Assembly (NCBI GenBank): GCA_018971925.1
Contig: JAGWZT010000097.1
Span: 1 to 7,063, forward strand
Length of the DNA stretch: 7,063 nt
Origin: Lysobacteraceae bacterium
GTDB lineage: Bacteria; Pseudomonadota; Gammaproteobacteria; Xanthomonadales; Rhodanobacteraceae
Direction of reading: 5' to 3'
Positions 1 through 6,172 of the stretch are shown piece by piece. The notes beneath the pieces were generated by a model. It did no database searches. It saw nothing but the letters and a program-made list of their open reading frames with translations, and was not told the DNA's origin. The position numbers were made by a program, and so were the translations under genes. Every line of letters starts with the position of its first letter. Positions within the stretch are counted from its first letter, which is position 1.

Positions 1-2268
1 TACGTGCACGGGCAGGAACGCTTCTTCCAGATGGATCTGCAACGCCGCGACGCGGCGGGCGAGCTGGCCGCGCTGGTCGGCCCCAAGGCCCTGCCCGTCG
101 ACGAGAACCACCGGCTGCACCGTTTCCGCGCGCTGGCGGAGCACGAGCTCGCGCTGATGACCCCGAGCCAGCGCAAGTTCATGGCCGCCTATACGGCCGG
201 CGTCAACGCCGGGCTGGCACATCTTTCCGTGCGCCCCTGGGAATACCTTCTGCTGGACGCGAAACCGCAGCCGTGGACGGACGCCGACACCATCCTGACC
301 ATCGACGCGATGTTCTTCGACCTCAATCAGGACGGTGACAACCCGCGCGAACTGGACATCGCGCGCATGCGTGCGGTGTTGCCGACGGCGCTGACGGACT
401 TCCTGCTGTCGCCTTCGCCACGCTGGGAAGCACCCATGCTGGGTGGCCCCACGCATCCGGTAGCGGTGCCGGACGCCTCGGTATTCGACCTTCGCACTTC
501 GCCGCCGCAGGAAGTGGCGTTCGCGCGCGGCGTTCGCGCCGTCGCGCTGGCCGACCAGGCCAACACCGGGATCGGCAGCAACGGATTCGCGGTGGGTGGT
601 GCGCTGACCGGTGGCGGTGCGATCATCGCCAACGATCCGCACTTGAGCTTGCGTGTCCCGAACATCTGGTACCGCGCGCAGCTCCGGTACCCCGATCCGA
701 CCGATCCGCAGCGCATGATCGATTTGAATGGCGTCACCCTGCCCGGTGCGCCAGCCATGGTGATCGGCAGCAACGGCCATGTGGCATGGGGTTTCACCAA
801 CAGTTCCGGCGACTGGATGGATTGGGTGCGCGTCATCCGCAATCCGGAGAACCCATCGCAGTACAAGACCCCGGACGGCTGGGCCACGATCACCAGGCAC
901 GATGAAACCATCCACGTGAAAGGTGCGCCGGACGCGCACATAACCGTCGAGGACACCATCTGGGGTCCGATCATGGCGAAGGCTCCGGATGGCACGCCGC
1001 TGGCCCTGGCGTGGACCGCGCAGGATCCGCGCGCGGTCAACCTCAACCTGATGAAACTCGAAACGGCGAACACGGTGGACCAGGCACTCGCGCTGGCGCC
1101 CACCATCGGCATTCCGCCGCAGAACCTCGTGGTCGCGGACGCGCACGGCAACATCGGCTGGAGCATTGCCGGCAGCGTGATTCCGGTGCGCGCGGGCTTC
1201 GACCCTTCCGTGCCGGCCGACTGGTCGAAACCCGGCACGGGCTGGATCGGCTATGCCACGGCCGCACAGGATCCCCGCATCGAAAACCCTGCCGGTTCGC
1301 GCATCTGGACCGCCAACCAGCGCATCGTCTCAGGCGACGCGCTGGCATTGATCGGCGACGGCGGCTACGACCTGGGGGCACGCGCACAGCACGTGCGCGA
1401 CGACTTGCAGGCGCGCGATCACTTCACCGCATCCGACATGCTGGACATCCAGCTCGATAACCGGGCGCTGTTCCTGGCTCGCTGGCAGAAGCTGCTGCTC
1501 GGCGTGCTCGACGCGTCGCATTGTGATCAAGACGACCCCGGCTCGTCGCGCACCCCCGTGCCGGCCGGGACGGCTGCATCCCCGGATCAAGTCCGGGGCA
1601 GGCTCTGCGCTCGACTGGAGTCATTGAAGCCATACGTGCAGGACTGGCAGGCACGCGCCGCCACCGGCAGCGTCGGTTATCGCATCGTGCGGATGTTCCG
1701 CGAGAAGACGCGCGAAAACGTGTTGGCGCCCTTCACCGCGCGGGCGGCAAAAAAATGGGACGATTTCAAATGGCCGTCGCCCCAGGTCGGCGAGTACGCG
1801 GTGTGGACACTGGTGACGCAAAAGCCTGCGTGGCTGCTCGATCCGAAATACAAGGATTGGAACGCGCTGCTCGCCGACGCCGCCAGACAGGTGGCCGAAG
1901 AACTGGCGATGCGACCCGAGCCGCTCGCCGACGAGACCTGGGGCAGGAAGAACACCGCCAGGATCGACAACCCCTTGTCGGTGGCGTTGCCGGAATGGCT
2001 GGCGCGGTTTTTCGACATGCCGCATGACGAACTGGCGGGCGACAACAACATGCCGCGCGTGCTGCATCCGGCATACGGCGCGTCCATGCGCATGGACGTG
2101 CAACCCGGCGATGAAGCGCACGGCATTCTGGAAATGCCGGCCGGGCAATCCGACAACCCGCTCTCGCCATGGTTCGGCAAAGGCCACGAAGCGTGGGTGC
2201 ACGGCAAGCCGGCGCCGCTGCTGCCGGGGCCCGTGAAATACCGTTTGACCTTGCTGCCGGCAAACTGA
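1..2268 (+). CDS. Penicillin acylase family protein (Ntn hydrolase), 5' truncated by window edge
   Basis: Predicted periplasmic N-terminal-nucleophile amidase of the penicillin G acylase / acyl-homoserine-lactone acylase superfamily. These enzymes are made as a precursor that cuts itself into alpha and beta chains and hydrolyse amide-linked acyl groups; the substrate here cannot be read. The frame is open from base 1 and begins YVHGQERFFQMDLQRR, a segment that follows the signal peptide and early alpha chain in this family, so the GTG at 4 is not the start and the beginning lies outside the window. Counting that GTG as residue 1: the nucleophile is Ser192 in GIGSNGFAVGG (codon 577-579), giving a beta chain of 563 residues, close to the 557 of E. 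coli penicillin acylase. SNGHVAWGFTN (256-266) precedes Asp270 and Asp273, spaced like the calcium-binding pair of that enzyme. TANQR Asn438 (beta 247) fits the oxyanion-hole Asn. The C-terminal GQSDNPLSPWF motif is present. An odd segment at about 505-535 contains a hairpin repeat. Stop TGA at 2266. Family certain; substrate unknown. Confidence 0.93.
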   Translation, partial: YVHGQERFFQMDLQRRDAAGELAALVGPKALPVDENHRLHRFRALAEHELALMTPSQRKFMAAYTAGVNAGLAHLSVRPWEYLLLDAKPQPWTDADTILTIDAMFFDLNQDGDNPRELDIARMRAVLPTALTDFLLSPSPRWEAPMLGGPTHPVAVPDASVFDLRTSPPQEVAFARGVRAVALADQANTGIGSNGFAVGGALTGGGAIIANDPHLSLRVPNIWYRAQLRYPDPTDPQRMIDLNGVTLPGAPAMVIGSNGHVAWGFTNSSGDWMDWVRVIRNPENPSQYKTPDGWATITRHDETIHVKGAPDAHITVEDTIWGPIMAKAPDGTPLALAWTAQDPRAVNLNLMKLETANTVDQALALAPTIGIPPQNLVVADAHGNIGWSIAGSVIPVRAGFDPSVPADWSKPGTGWIGYATAAQDPRIENPAGSRIWTANQRIVSGDALALIGDGGYDLGARAQHVRDDLQARDHFTASDMLDIQLDNRALFLARWQKLLLGVLDASHCDQDDPGSSRTPVPAGTAASPDQVRGRLCARLESLKPYVQDWQARAATGSVGYRIVRMFREKTRENVLAPFTARAAKKWDDFKWPSPQVGEYAVWTLVTQKPAWLLDPKYKDWNALLADAARQVAEELAMRPEPLADETWGRKNTARIDNPLSVALPEWLARFFDMPHDELAGDNNMPRVLHPAYGASMRMDVQPGDEAHGILEMPAGQSDNPLSPWFGKGHEAWVHGKPAPLLPGPVKYRLTLLPAN
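1580..1598. repeat. Palindromic GC hairpin repeat inside the acylase gene
   Basis: The sequence reads CCCCGGATCAAGTCCGGGG, a perfect 7-bp inverted repeat (1580-1586 and 1592-1598) around a 5-base loop TCAAG. On the minus strand it would encode PGLDPG, the tell-tale peptide that arises when a common dispersed intergenic repeat of GC-rich proteobacteria is translated. Here it lies within an intact coding frame and contributes residues 526-532 (SPDQVRG) of the acylase. The full element may be longer: the flanks from about 1520 to 1610 are also GC-rich and contain an 8-bp palindrome CCGGCCGG at 1561-1568. Only one copy is visible in this window, so its dispersed nature is inferred from knowledge of similar sequences. 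Confidence 0.6.
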
Positions 2269-2320
2269 CGGCAGTGCGATGGTCTTGCGCCGTCGCAAGC
2301 AACCCGGCGAACATCACCGC

Positions 2321-3136
2321 ATGACTTTCAAACGCATTCTCCAGGGTACGCGCGGACGCCTGGCCTGCGGAGCGGCGGTGTTGATCGCCGCCGTGCTGCC
2401 CGCCGCATGCACGCAAACCTCGCACGGCGTTTCCAGCCACGACGTGGTGTTCGACAACGTCCACTATCGCGTAGTGACCGTGGATACGGCCGAGGCCGGG
2501 CTGGGGCTGCACTGGCGCGACCCCGCCACCGGCGAGCCGTTCGCCAGCATCCACGCGCTGCAGCAGTGGGGCGCTGCGCACGGTCGCCAGTTGCTGTTCG
2601 CCACCAATGCCGGCATCTACGACGCGCAGGGTGAACCGCTGGGGCTCTACGTCGAGAACGGCAATGCCTTGAAACCGCTGAACACCGTGCACGGCAACCC
2701 GGCTTCGGGCAACTTCTCGCTGCTGCCGAACGGCGTATTCGCGCTCGATGCCGATGGCCACGCTTCGGTGCAAACCACCGCCGACTTCGCAACCGCTCAT
2801 GCGCGACCGCGCTGGGCCACGCAATCCGGACCCATGCTGGTCATCGACGGCAAGATCAATCCGAACTTCGATGTCGACTCCGACAGCACCAAATGGCGCA
2901 GCGGCGTGTGCGCGCCCAGGCCGGACGAAGCGGTGTTCGCTGTCAGTACCGCGCCGGTGAATTTCCACGAATTCGCGCGACTCTTCCGCGACAAGCTGGG
3001 CTGCCGCAACGCGCTGTTCCTCGATGGCACCTTGTCGCAAATCTACGTGGACGGCGACTACTACGGCGCACCGGCGTTCATGGTGAAACCGTACGCCGGG
3101 ATGTTCGCCGTGTTCACGACAGCGAACAGCGATTAG
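2321..3136 (+). CDS. Phosphodiester glycosidase family protein (DUF2233/NAGPA-like), exported
   Basis: A 271-residue protein resembling the NAGPA/DUF2233 family, whose characterised members remove a sugar from a phosphodiester; bacterial members are mostly uncharacterised and often extracytoplasmic. Family motifs in order: FATNAGIYD (93-101) followed by GEPLGLYVENG, QSGPMLVIDG (168-177), WRSGVC (192-197), LGC (to Cys228), then LFLDGTLSQIY (232-242) with the conserved Asp235-Gly236. The N-terminus has basic residues (KR, R11, R13), a hydrophobic stretch at 14-29 and Cys30 in LPAAC. This is a Sec signal and perhaps a lipobox, though Pro at -3 is unusual. I chose ATG 2321 because it places the basic region directly before the hydrophobic core. 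ATG 2279 in the same frame would add 14 charged residues and lies 10 bp after the acylase stop. Neither start has a strong ribosome site. It probably shares the acylase transcript. Substrate unknown. Confidence 0.85.
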   Translation: MTFKRILQGTRGRLACGAAVLIAAVLPAACTQTSHGVSSHDVVFDNVHYRVVTVDTAEAGLGLHWRDPATGEPFASIHALQQWGAAHGRQLLFATNAGIYDAQGEPLGLYVENGNALKPLNTVHGNPASGNFSLLPNGVFALDADGHASVQTTADFATAHARPRWATQSGPMLVIDGKINPNFDVDSDSTKWRSGVCAPRPDEAVFAVSTAPVNFHEFARLFRDKLGCRNALFLDGTLSQIYVDGDYYGAPAFMVKPYAGMFAVFTTANSD

Positions 3137-3175
3137 CGAATCCCCTGAAGCCGGTTCGGACGCGGATCAAAGCCG

Positions 3176-3201
3176 CCGGGCGGGAATTTGGATTCGCCCG
3201 G
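3176..3201 (+). terminator. Candidate stem-loop terminator after the glycosidase gene
   Basis: CCGGGCG (3176-3182) pairs perfectly with CGCCCGG (3195-3201) across a 12-base loop, and two G-U pairs could extend the stem inward. It starts 40 bp after the glycosidase stop and is followed by TTGCTTGCTT, which is T-enriched but not a true U-run. It could be a weak intrinsic terminator for the acylase-glycosidase transcript or merely a 3' end-protecting hairpin. Confidence 0.4.
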
Positions 3202-3266
3202 TTGCTTGCTTCGCGTGCTCACTACAACCCATCTCAAGAGCTTTGCACACATCAATATGCAATTAC

Positions 3267-3310
3267 GCGGTCGGGCTGGGTACGCTCGCGCCGCGGTCGG
3301 GGCTCGCGCC
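3267..3310. repeat. Imperfect tandem repeat upstream of the redoxin gene
   Basis: Unit one (3267-3292) starts GCGGTCGGGCT and ends GCTCGCGCC. Unit two (3293-3310) reads GCGGTCGGGGCTCGCGCC, the same ends with 8 fewer middle bases. The two units abut. The shared 10-mer GCTCGCGCCG recurs at 3284-3293 and 3302-3311. It lies 48 bp before the redoxin start, so it could be a regulator-binding site or a chance duplication in GC-rich DNA. Confidence 0.35.
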
Positions 3311-3346
3311 GATTGACCCGTCTGCCGTGAAGGGTGGCACACCAAC

Positions 3347-3353
3347 AGGGGAG
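3347..3353 (+). promoter_or_regulatory. Ribosome-binding site fixing the redoxin start
   Basis: AGGGGAG lies 4 bases before ATG 3358 (6 if counted from the AGGGG core). It selects this ATG over the in-frame GTG at 3334, which would place the Shine-Dalgarno sequence inside the coding region. Confidence 0.7.
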
Positions 3354-3357
3354 CGAC

Positions 3358-3918
3358 ATGCGCTTGAGATCACCGACCACCGCGCCATCACTGGCGCTGA
3401 AAGACATCCATGGGCAGTCCGTCGTGATTGGCGGCGCCAGCGGCCGGCGCACGCTGTTGTGCTTTTTTCGCGACGCCGCTTGCCCGTTCTGCAACTTCCG
3501 CATCTACGAATTGACCCACCATCACGCCAGTCTGGCGGCGCTGGGGTTGGACATTGTCGCGGTGTTCACCTCGACGTCTGACGAAGTGCGACGGTTCGTG
3601 GCGCGCAAGCCACGGCCCTTCGCGGTGATCGCCGACCCGACTTCCAGCGCACATGAAGCGTATGGCATCGAGCGCTCGTTCTGGCGCAAGTGGAAAGGCG
3701 TCTTGACCCGGATCCCGACGCTTCTGAAAGGATTGCGCATCGTCGGGTTGTCCGGCCTCAACACCACCAACCTGATGCCCGCCGATTTCCTGATCGACGA
3801 AGACGGCAACATCGCCGAAGCCCATTACGGCGGCGACGCCGGCGATCGCATCCCGTTCGAGCGCGTCGAGTTGTTTCTCGCAAAAGGTTTGCTCAAGCGC
3901 GCAAAAGCCGCCGCCTGA
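3358..3918 (+). CDS. Redoxin domain protein, AhpC/TSA (peroxiredoxin-like) thioredoxin fold
   Basis: A 186-residue cytoplasmic protein (no signal peptide or membrane segment) with an AhpC/TSA-type thioredoxin fold, likely a thiol-dependent oxidoreductase or peroxidase-like protein. After a short N-terminal strand region (LALKDIHGQSVVI), the motif CFFRDAACPFCNFRIYEL (35-52) carries a CxxC pair, Cys42 and Cys45 (codon of Cys42 at 3481). LDIVAVFTSTSDEVRRF and FAVIADPTSSAHEAYGI follow, the usual strand-helix pattern in which a peroxiredoxin meets its 'DP...a..YGv' segment. PADFLIDEDGNIAEAHYGGD (141-160) is the standard closing hairpin of the fold. Classical peroxiredoxins carry a PxxxTxxC site; the CPFC here is closer to thioredoxin-like redoxins, so peroxidase activity is uncertain. 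The gene appears monocistronic, with its own ribosome site, and ends 10 bp before the convergent dapE stop. Confidence 0.85.
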   Translation: MRLRSPTTAPSLALKDIHGQSVVIGGASGRRTLLCFFRDAACPFCNFRIYELTHHHASLAALGLDIVAVFTSTSDEVRRFVARKPRPFAVIADPTSSAHEAYGIERSFWRKWKGVLTRIPTLLKGLRIVGLSGLNTTNLMPADFLIDEDGNIAEAHYGGDAGDRIPFERVELFLAKGLLKRAKAAA

Positions 3919-3928
3919 AACGGGGTCA

Positions 3929-5062
3929 TCAGCCAAGCAACCGCTCGGCAATAGCCAGATGGATCGTCGGCAGGCGTTCGAGGTCATCCAGCGCGACACA
4001 CTCGTCGATCTTGTGGATGGTGGCGTTGACGGGGCCGATCTCGACGACCTCCGCGCCGAGCGGCGCGATGAACCGGCCGTCCGACGTGCCGCCGCCGGTG
4101 CTGGGTTGCGGTTCGATGCCACACATTTCGCGGCAGACATCGATGACCACCTTGCGCAGTTTTCCGCCTTCGGGCGAATGGAATGGTTCGCCCGAAAGAT
4201 TCCAATCGATCGCACAGTCGACGCCGTGCCTCTTCAGAATCGTTTCGGTGCGTTCGCGCAGCGATGTCGCGCTGCTGGCCGTGCCGAAGCGAAAATTCGC
4301 GTCGATCACCACGCTGCCCGGAATCACGTTGAGCGCGCCGGTGCCGCCGTGAATGTTGGAAACCTGGAACGTCGTCGGAGGGAAGTCGGCATTGCCGTCA
4401 TCCCAGCGCGTAACGGCGAGCTCCGCCAATGCAGGCGTGAGGGCATGGATGGGATTTTTCGCAAGATCGGGATAGGCGACGTGGCCCTGGATGCCGTGCA
4501 CCGTCAACCGGAACGACAACGATCCGCGCCGGCCGACGCGAATCAGGTCGCCCAGACTTTCCTTCGATGACGGCTCGCCCACCACGCACCAGTCGATGCG
4601 CTGGCCGGTTTCGCGGAAATGCTGCGCGACCCGGCGGACGCCATCGAGGTTGACCGGGCCTTCCTCGTCGCTGGTCAGCAACAGCGCGACGGTCCCCGGA
4701 TGATGCGGATGCGCTGCGACGAATTGCTCCAACGCAACCACCATCGCCGCGACGCCCGATTTCATGTCCGCCGCGCCACGCCCGTACAACTTGCCATCGC
4801 GCACCGTCGGCTCGAACGGCAGGGAGGTCCATTCCTGTTCCGGCCCGCTCGGCACGACATCGATGTGACCCAAGAACGCGAGCACCGGGCTGCCCGATCC
4901 GTGCGTCGCCCACAGGTTGGCGACGTCGCCGTAACGCAGATGCTCGCAATGAAACCCTTTCCGCTCCAGCCGTGCGGCGATCATTGCCATGCAACCCGCA
5001 TCGTCGGGTGTCAGCGAGCGGCGACGGATCAGCTCGCAGGTGAGATCAAGGACTTCGGACAT
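3929..5062 (-). CDS. dapE: Succinyl-diaminopimelate desuccinylase
   Basis: DapE, a two-zinc M20-family amidohydrolase, hydrolyses N-succinyl-LL-2,6-diaminopimelate to succinate and LL-diaminopimelate in the cytoplasmic lysine and peptidoglycan-precursor pathway. At 377 residues it matches the usual ~375. Metal and catalytic residues are all visible: His66 and Asp68 in FLGHIDVVPSG, Asp99 in YGRGAADMKSG, Glu133-Glu134 in TSDEEGP, Glu163 in VVGEPSS, and His350 in GPVNATIHKIDECV. TGGGTSDGRFIA is the typical substrate-binding segment. I chose ATG 5062, giving MSEVLDLTCELI, over an in-frame TTG at 5080 that would add six residues; the ribosome site is weak for both. It is the last visible gene of the minus-strand dap operon, 48 bp downstream of the VIT-family gene, and its stop is 10 bp from the opposing redoxin stop. 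No residue looks missing, so it should be active. Confidence 0.96.
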   Translation of the reverse strand: MSEVLDLTCELIRRRSLTPDDAGCMAMIAARLERKGFHCEHLRYGDVANLWATHGSGSPVLAFLGHIDVVPSGPEQEWTSLPFEPTVRDGKLYGRGAADMKSGVAAMVVALEQFVAAHPHHPGTVALLLTSDEEGPVNLDGVRRVAQHFRETGQRIDWCVVGEPSSKESLGDLIRVGRRGSLSFRLTVHGIQGHVAYPDLAKNPIHALTPALAELAVTRWDDGNADFPPTTFQVSNIHGGTGALNVIPGSVVIDANFRFGTASSATSLRERTETILKRHGVDCAIDWNLSGEPFHSPEGGKLRKVVIDVCREMCGIEPQPSTGGGTSDGRFIAPLGAEVVEIGPVNATIHKIDECVALDDLERLPTIHLAIAERLLG

Positions 5063-5092
5063 GGCGCACTCGCGCTGCAAGCAACGACGCGC

Positions 5093-5101
5093 AGCATAAC
5101 A
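5093..5101 (-). promoter_or_regulatory. Possible extended -10 promoter element before dapE
   Basis: On the minus strand the gap between the VIT gene and dapE reads TGTTATGCT: a TG dinucleotide, one base, then TATGCT (4 of 6 to TATAAT). It is placed so that transcription would begin about 24 bases before the dapE ATG. The -35 region at 17-bp spacing (TTACAG) is poor. It could let dapE be expressed independently of the genes upstream. Weak call. Confidence 0.2.
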
Positions 5102-5110
5102 ACGCGTGCC

Positions 5111-6172
5111 TCAACCTGTAATCACGGTACCGAGCACGTGCCCCACGCCGAACGTGATGGCTGCCGCCACGGCAGTGATCGCGAACTGGCGCGCGATCGA
5201 GAACGCGAGGTTGCGGCCGGTGAACAGCGAGGTGCCGACCGCGATCAGGCACAGCCCCAGGAACGTGGTGCCCATGCTGGCGAACATCGCGGCTTGGCCG
5301 CCGAGAAAAAAATACGGCGCCACCGGAAAGATCGCACCGAAGGCGAAGAAACAGAACGATGAAATGGCCGCGCTCCAGGCCGAGCCGCCGAGTTCCGACG
5401 GATCGACGCCCAGGTCTTCGCGCACCACGGTATCCAGCGCGGTGCGCGGTGTTTCCGCGAGATGCTCGGCCAGGTGCTTGGCCTTGGCGCGTTCGAGCCC
5501 CTTCTCGCGGTAGATGCCCGCGATGTGACGCACGCCTTCCTCGGGCGCGACCGCCAGCCGCTCGGCACGCTCGGTGATCTGCGCCTGGTAGAACTCGCGC
5601 GAACTGTTCACCGACAGCCACTCGCCCAGCGCCATCGAACAGGCGCCCGCGACCAGCCCCGCAAGCCCGGCGAGCAATACCGCGTGATTGCCGGTAGCAG
5701 CACCGGCCATGCCCATCACCAGGCTGACGTTGGACACCAGTCCGTCGTTCGCGCCGAGCACGGATGCGCGCAGGGTGTTGCCGCCCGCGGCGCGATGCCG
5801 GTGCGCCTGCGCACGCTTGTCCGCCGGAACGAAGTGATCGCGGTGCCCTTCTCGATCGACCGGCGTTTCCAGATGATCGGCGTGTTCCAGCCGCACCACG
5901 GTCGGCATCACGAACCCGGTACCGAACCACTTCGCCAACGCTCCCAGCACCCGAACGCGCGTGCGCGGATGCGGCGCCGGAACTTCGGCCCCAACATTGC
6001 GCAGGCGTGATTCCCAGAACGACGCGTTGGCACGCTCGCCGTCGGCGATACGCCGGTACGCGCGCGCAAGGCGTGGATCGGAAGCAACCGCGGCGAGGCG
6101 TGAGTACAAGGCCTCGTTGTCGCGCTCGACGCGAAGGTTCTTGAGATAGCGACGGACGCGGGGGTCGGTCAC
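5111..6172 (-). CDS. VIT1/CCC1 family metal transporter with N-terminal ferritin-like domain
   Basis: A 353-residue inner-membrane protein. Residues 1-127 correspond to the ferritin-like (rubrerythrin-type) domain found ahead of some bacterial CCC1/VIT transporters, including MbfA-like iron exporters. Residues 134-353 form the VIT domain. TM1 holds LRASVLGANDGLVSN, whose Asp143 aligns with the transport Asp of plant VIT1. TM2 (about 164-183) runs into GEWLSVNSSREFY and a charged cytoplasmic helical region (184-260) with many Glu (184, 193, 201, 204, 211, 212, 223, 227) like the VIT1 metal-binding domain. Three more hydrophobic segments follow at about 265-290, 293-317 and 322-351. Likely substrate is Fe(II) or Mn(II), direction unproven. 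The ferritin-like domain looks degenerate: E-x-x-H reads E46-R-A-N49 and DExxH reads D118-K-R-A-Q-A-H124. The GTG start overlaps the upstream stop (GTGA, 6169-6172), indicating translational coupling. Confidence 0.88.
   Translation of the reverse strand: MTDPRVRRYLKNLRVERDNEALYSRLAAVASDPRLARAYRRIADGERANASFWESRLRNVGAEVPAPHPRTRVRVLGALAKWFGTGFVMPTVVRLEHADHLETPVDREGHRDHFVPADKRAQAHRHRAAGGNTLRASVLGANDGLVSNVSLVMGMAGAATGNHAVLLAGLAGLVAGACSMALGEWLSVNSSREFYQAQITERAERLAVAPEEGVRHIAGIYREKGLERAKAKHLAEHLAETPRTALDTVVREDLGVDPSELGGSAWSAAISSFCFFAFGAIFPVAPYFFLGGQAAMFASMGTTFLGLCLIAVGTSLFTGRNLAFSIARQFAITAVAAAITFGVGHVLGTVITG

Larger units (their letters stand above)
3137..3357. other. Intergenic region between the glycosidase and redoxin genes
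   Basis: This 221-bp stretch has no convincing gene. It holds a GC stem-loop at 3176-3201, a locally AT-richer patch around 3241-3265, an imperfect direct repeat at 3267-3310, and the ribosome-binding site of the redoxin. I looked for a sigma-70 promoter: TTGCTT (3202-3207) with TACAAC (3223-3228) has a 15-bp spacer, and TTGCAC (3243-3248) lacks a correctly spaced -10. A promoter for the redoxin presumably lies here, but I cannot place it. Confidence 0.6.

Noticed and set aside
327..1238. 303-codon minus-strand open frame inside the acylase gene
   Set aside because: It spans the catalytic Ser region of the acylase on the opposite strand, has no motif and no ribosome site; a frame shadow.
1424..1654. 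Small minus-strand frame containing PGLDPG
   Set aside because: This peptide is the usual by-product of reading the hairpin repeat, not a gene; the repeat itself is annotated instead.
2279..2320. Upstream ATG as the start of the glycosidase
   Set aside because: It would put 14 mostly charged residues before an already complete signal-peptide n-region and has no better ribosome site. It remains possible and is noted in the gene entry.
1766..3040. Long minus-strand open frame of 424 codons crossing the acylase end and the glycosidase gene
   Set aside because: It is Arg/Ala-rich with no recognisable motif, and it runs antisense to two plus-strand genes with clear family motifs. Long antisense frames are expected at this GC content.
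3388..4215. 275-codon minus-strand frame across the convergent redoxin/dapE junction
   Set aside because: It overlaps both genes in non-coding frames and has no motif or start signal.
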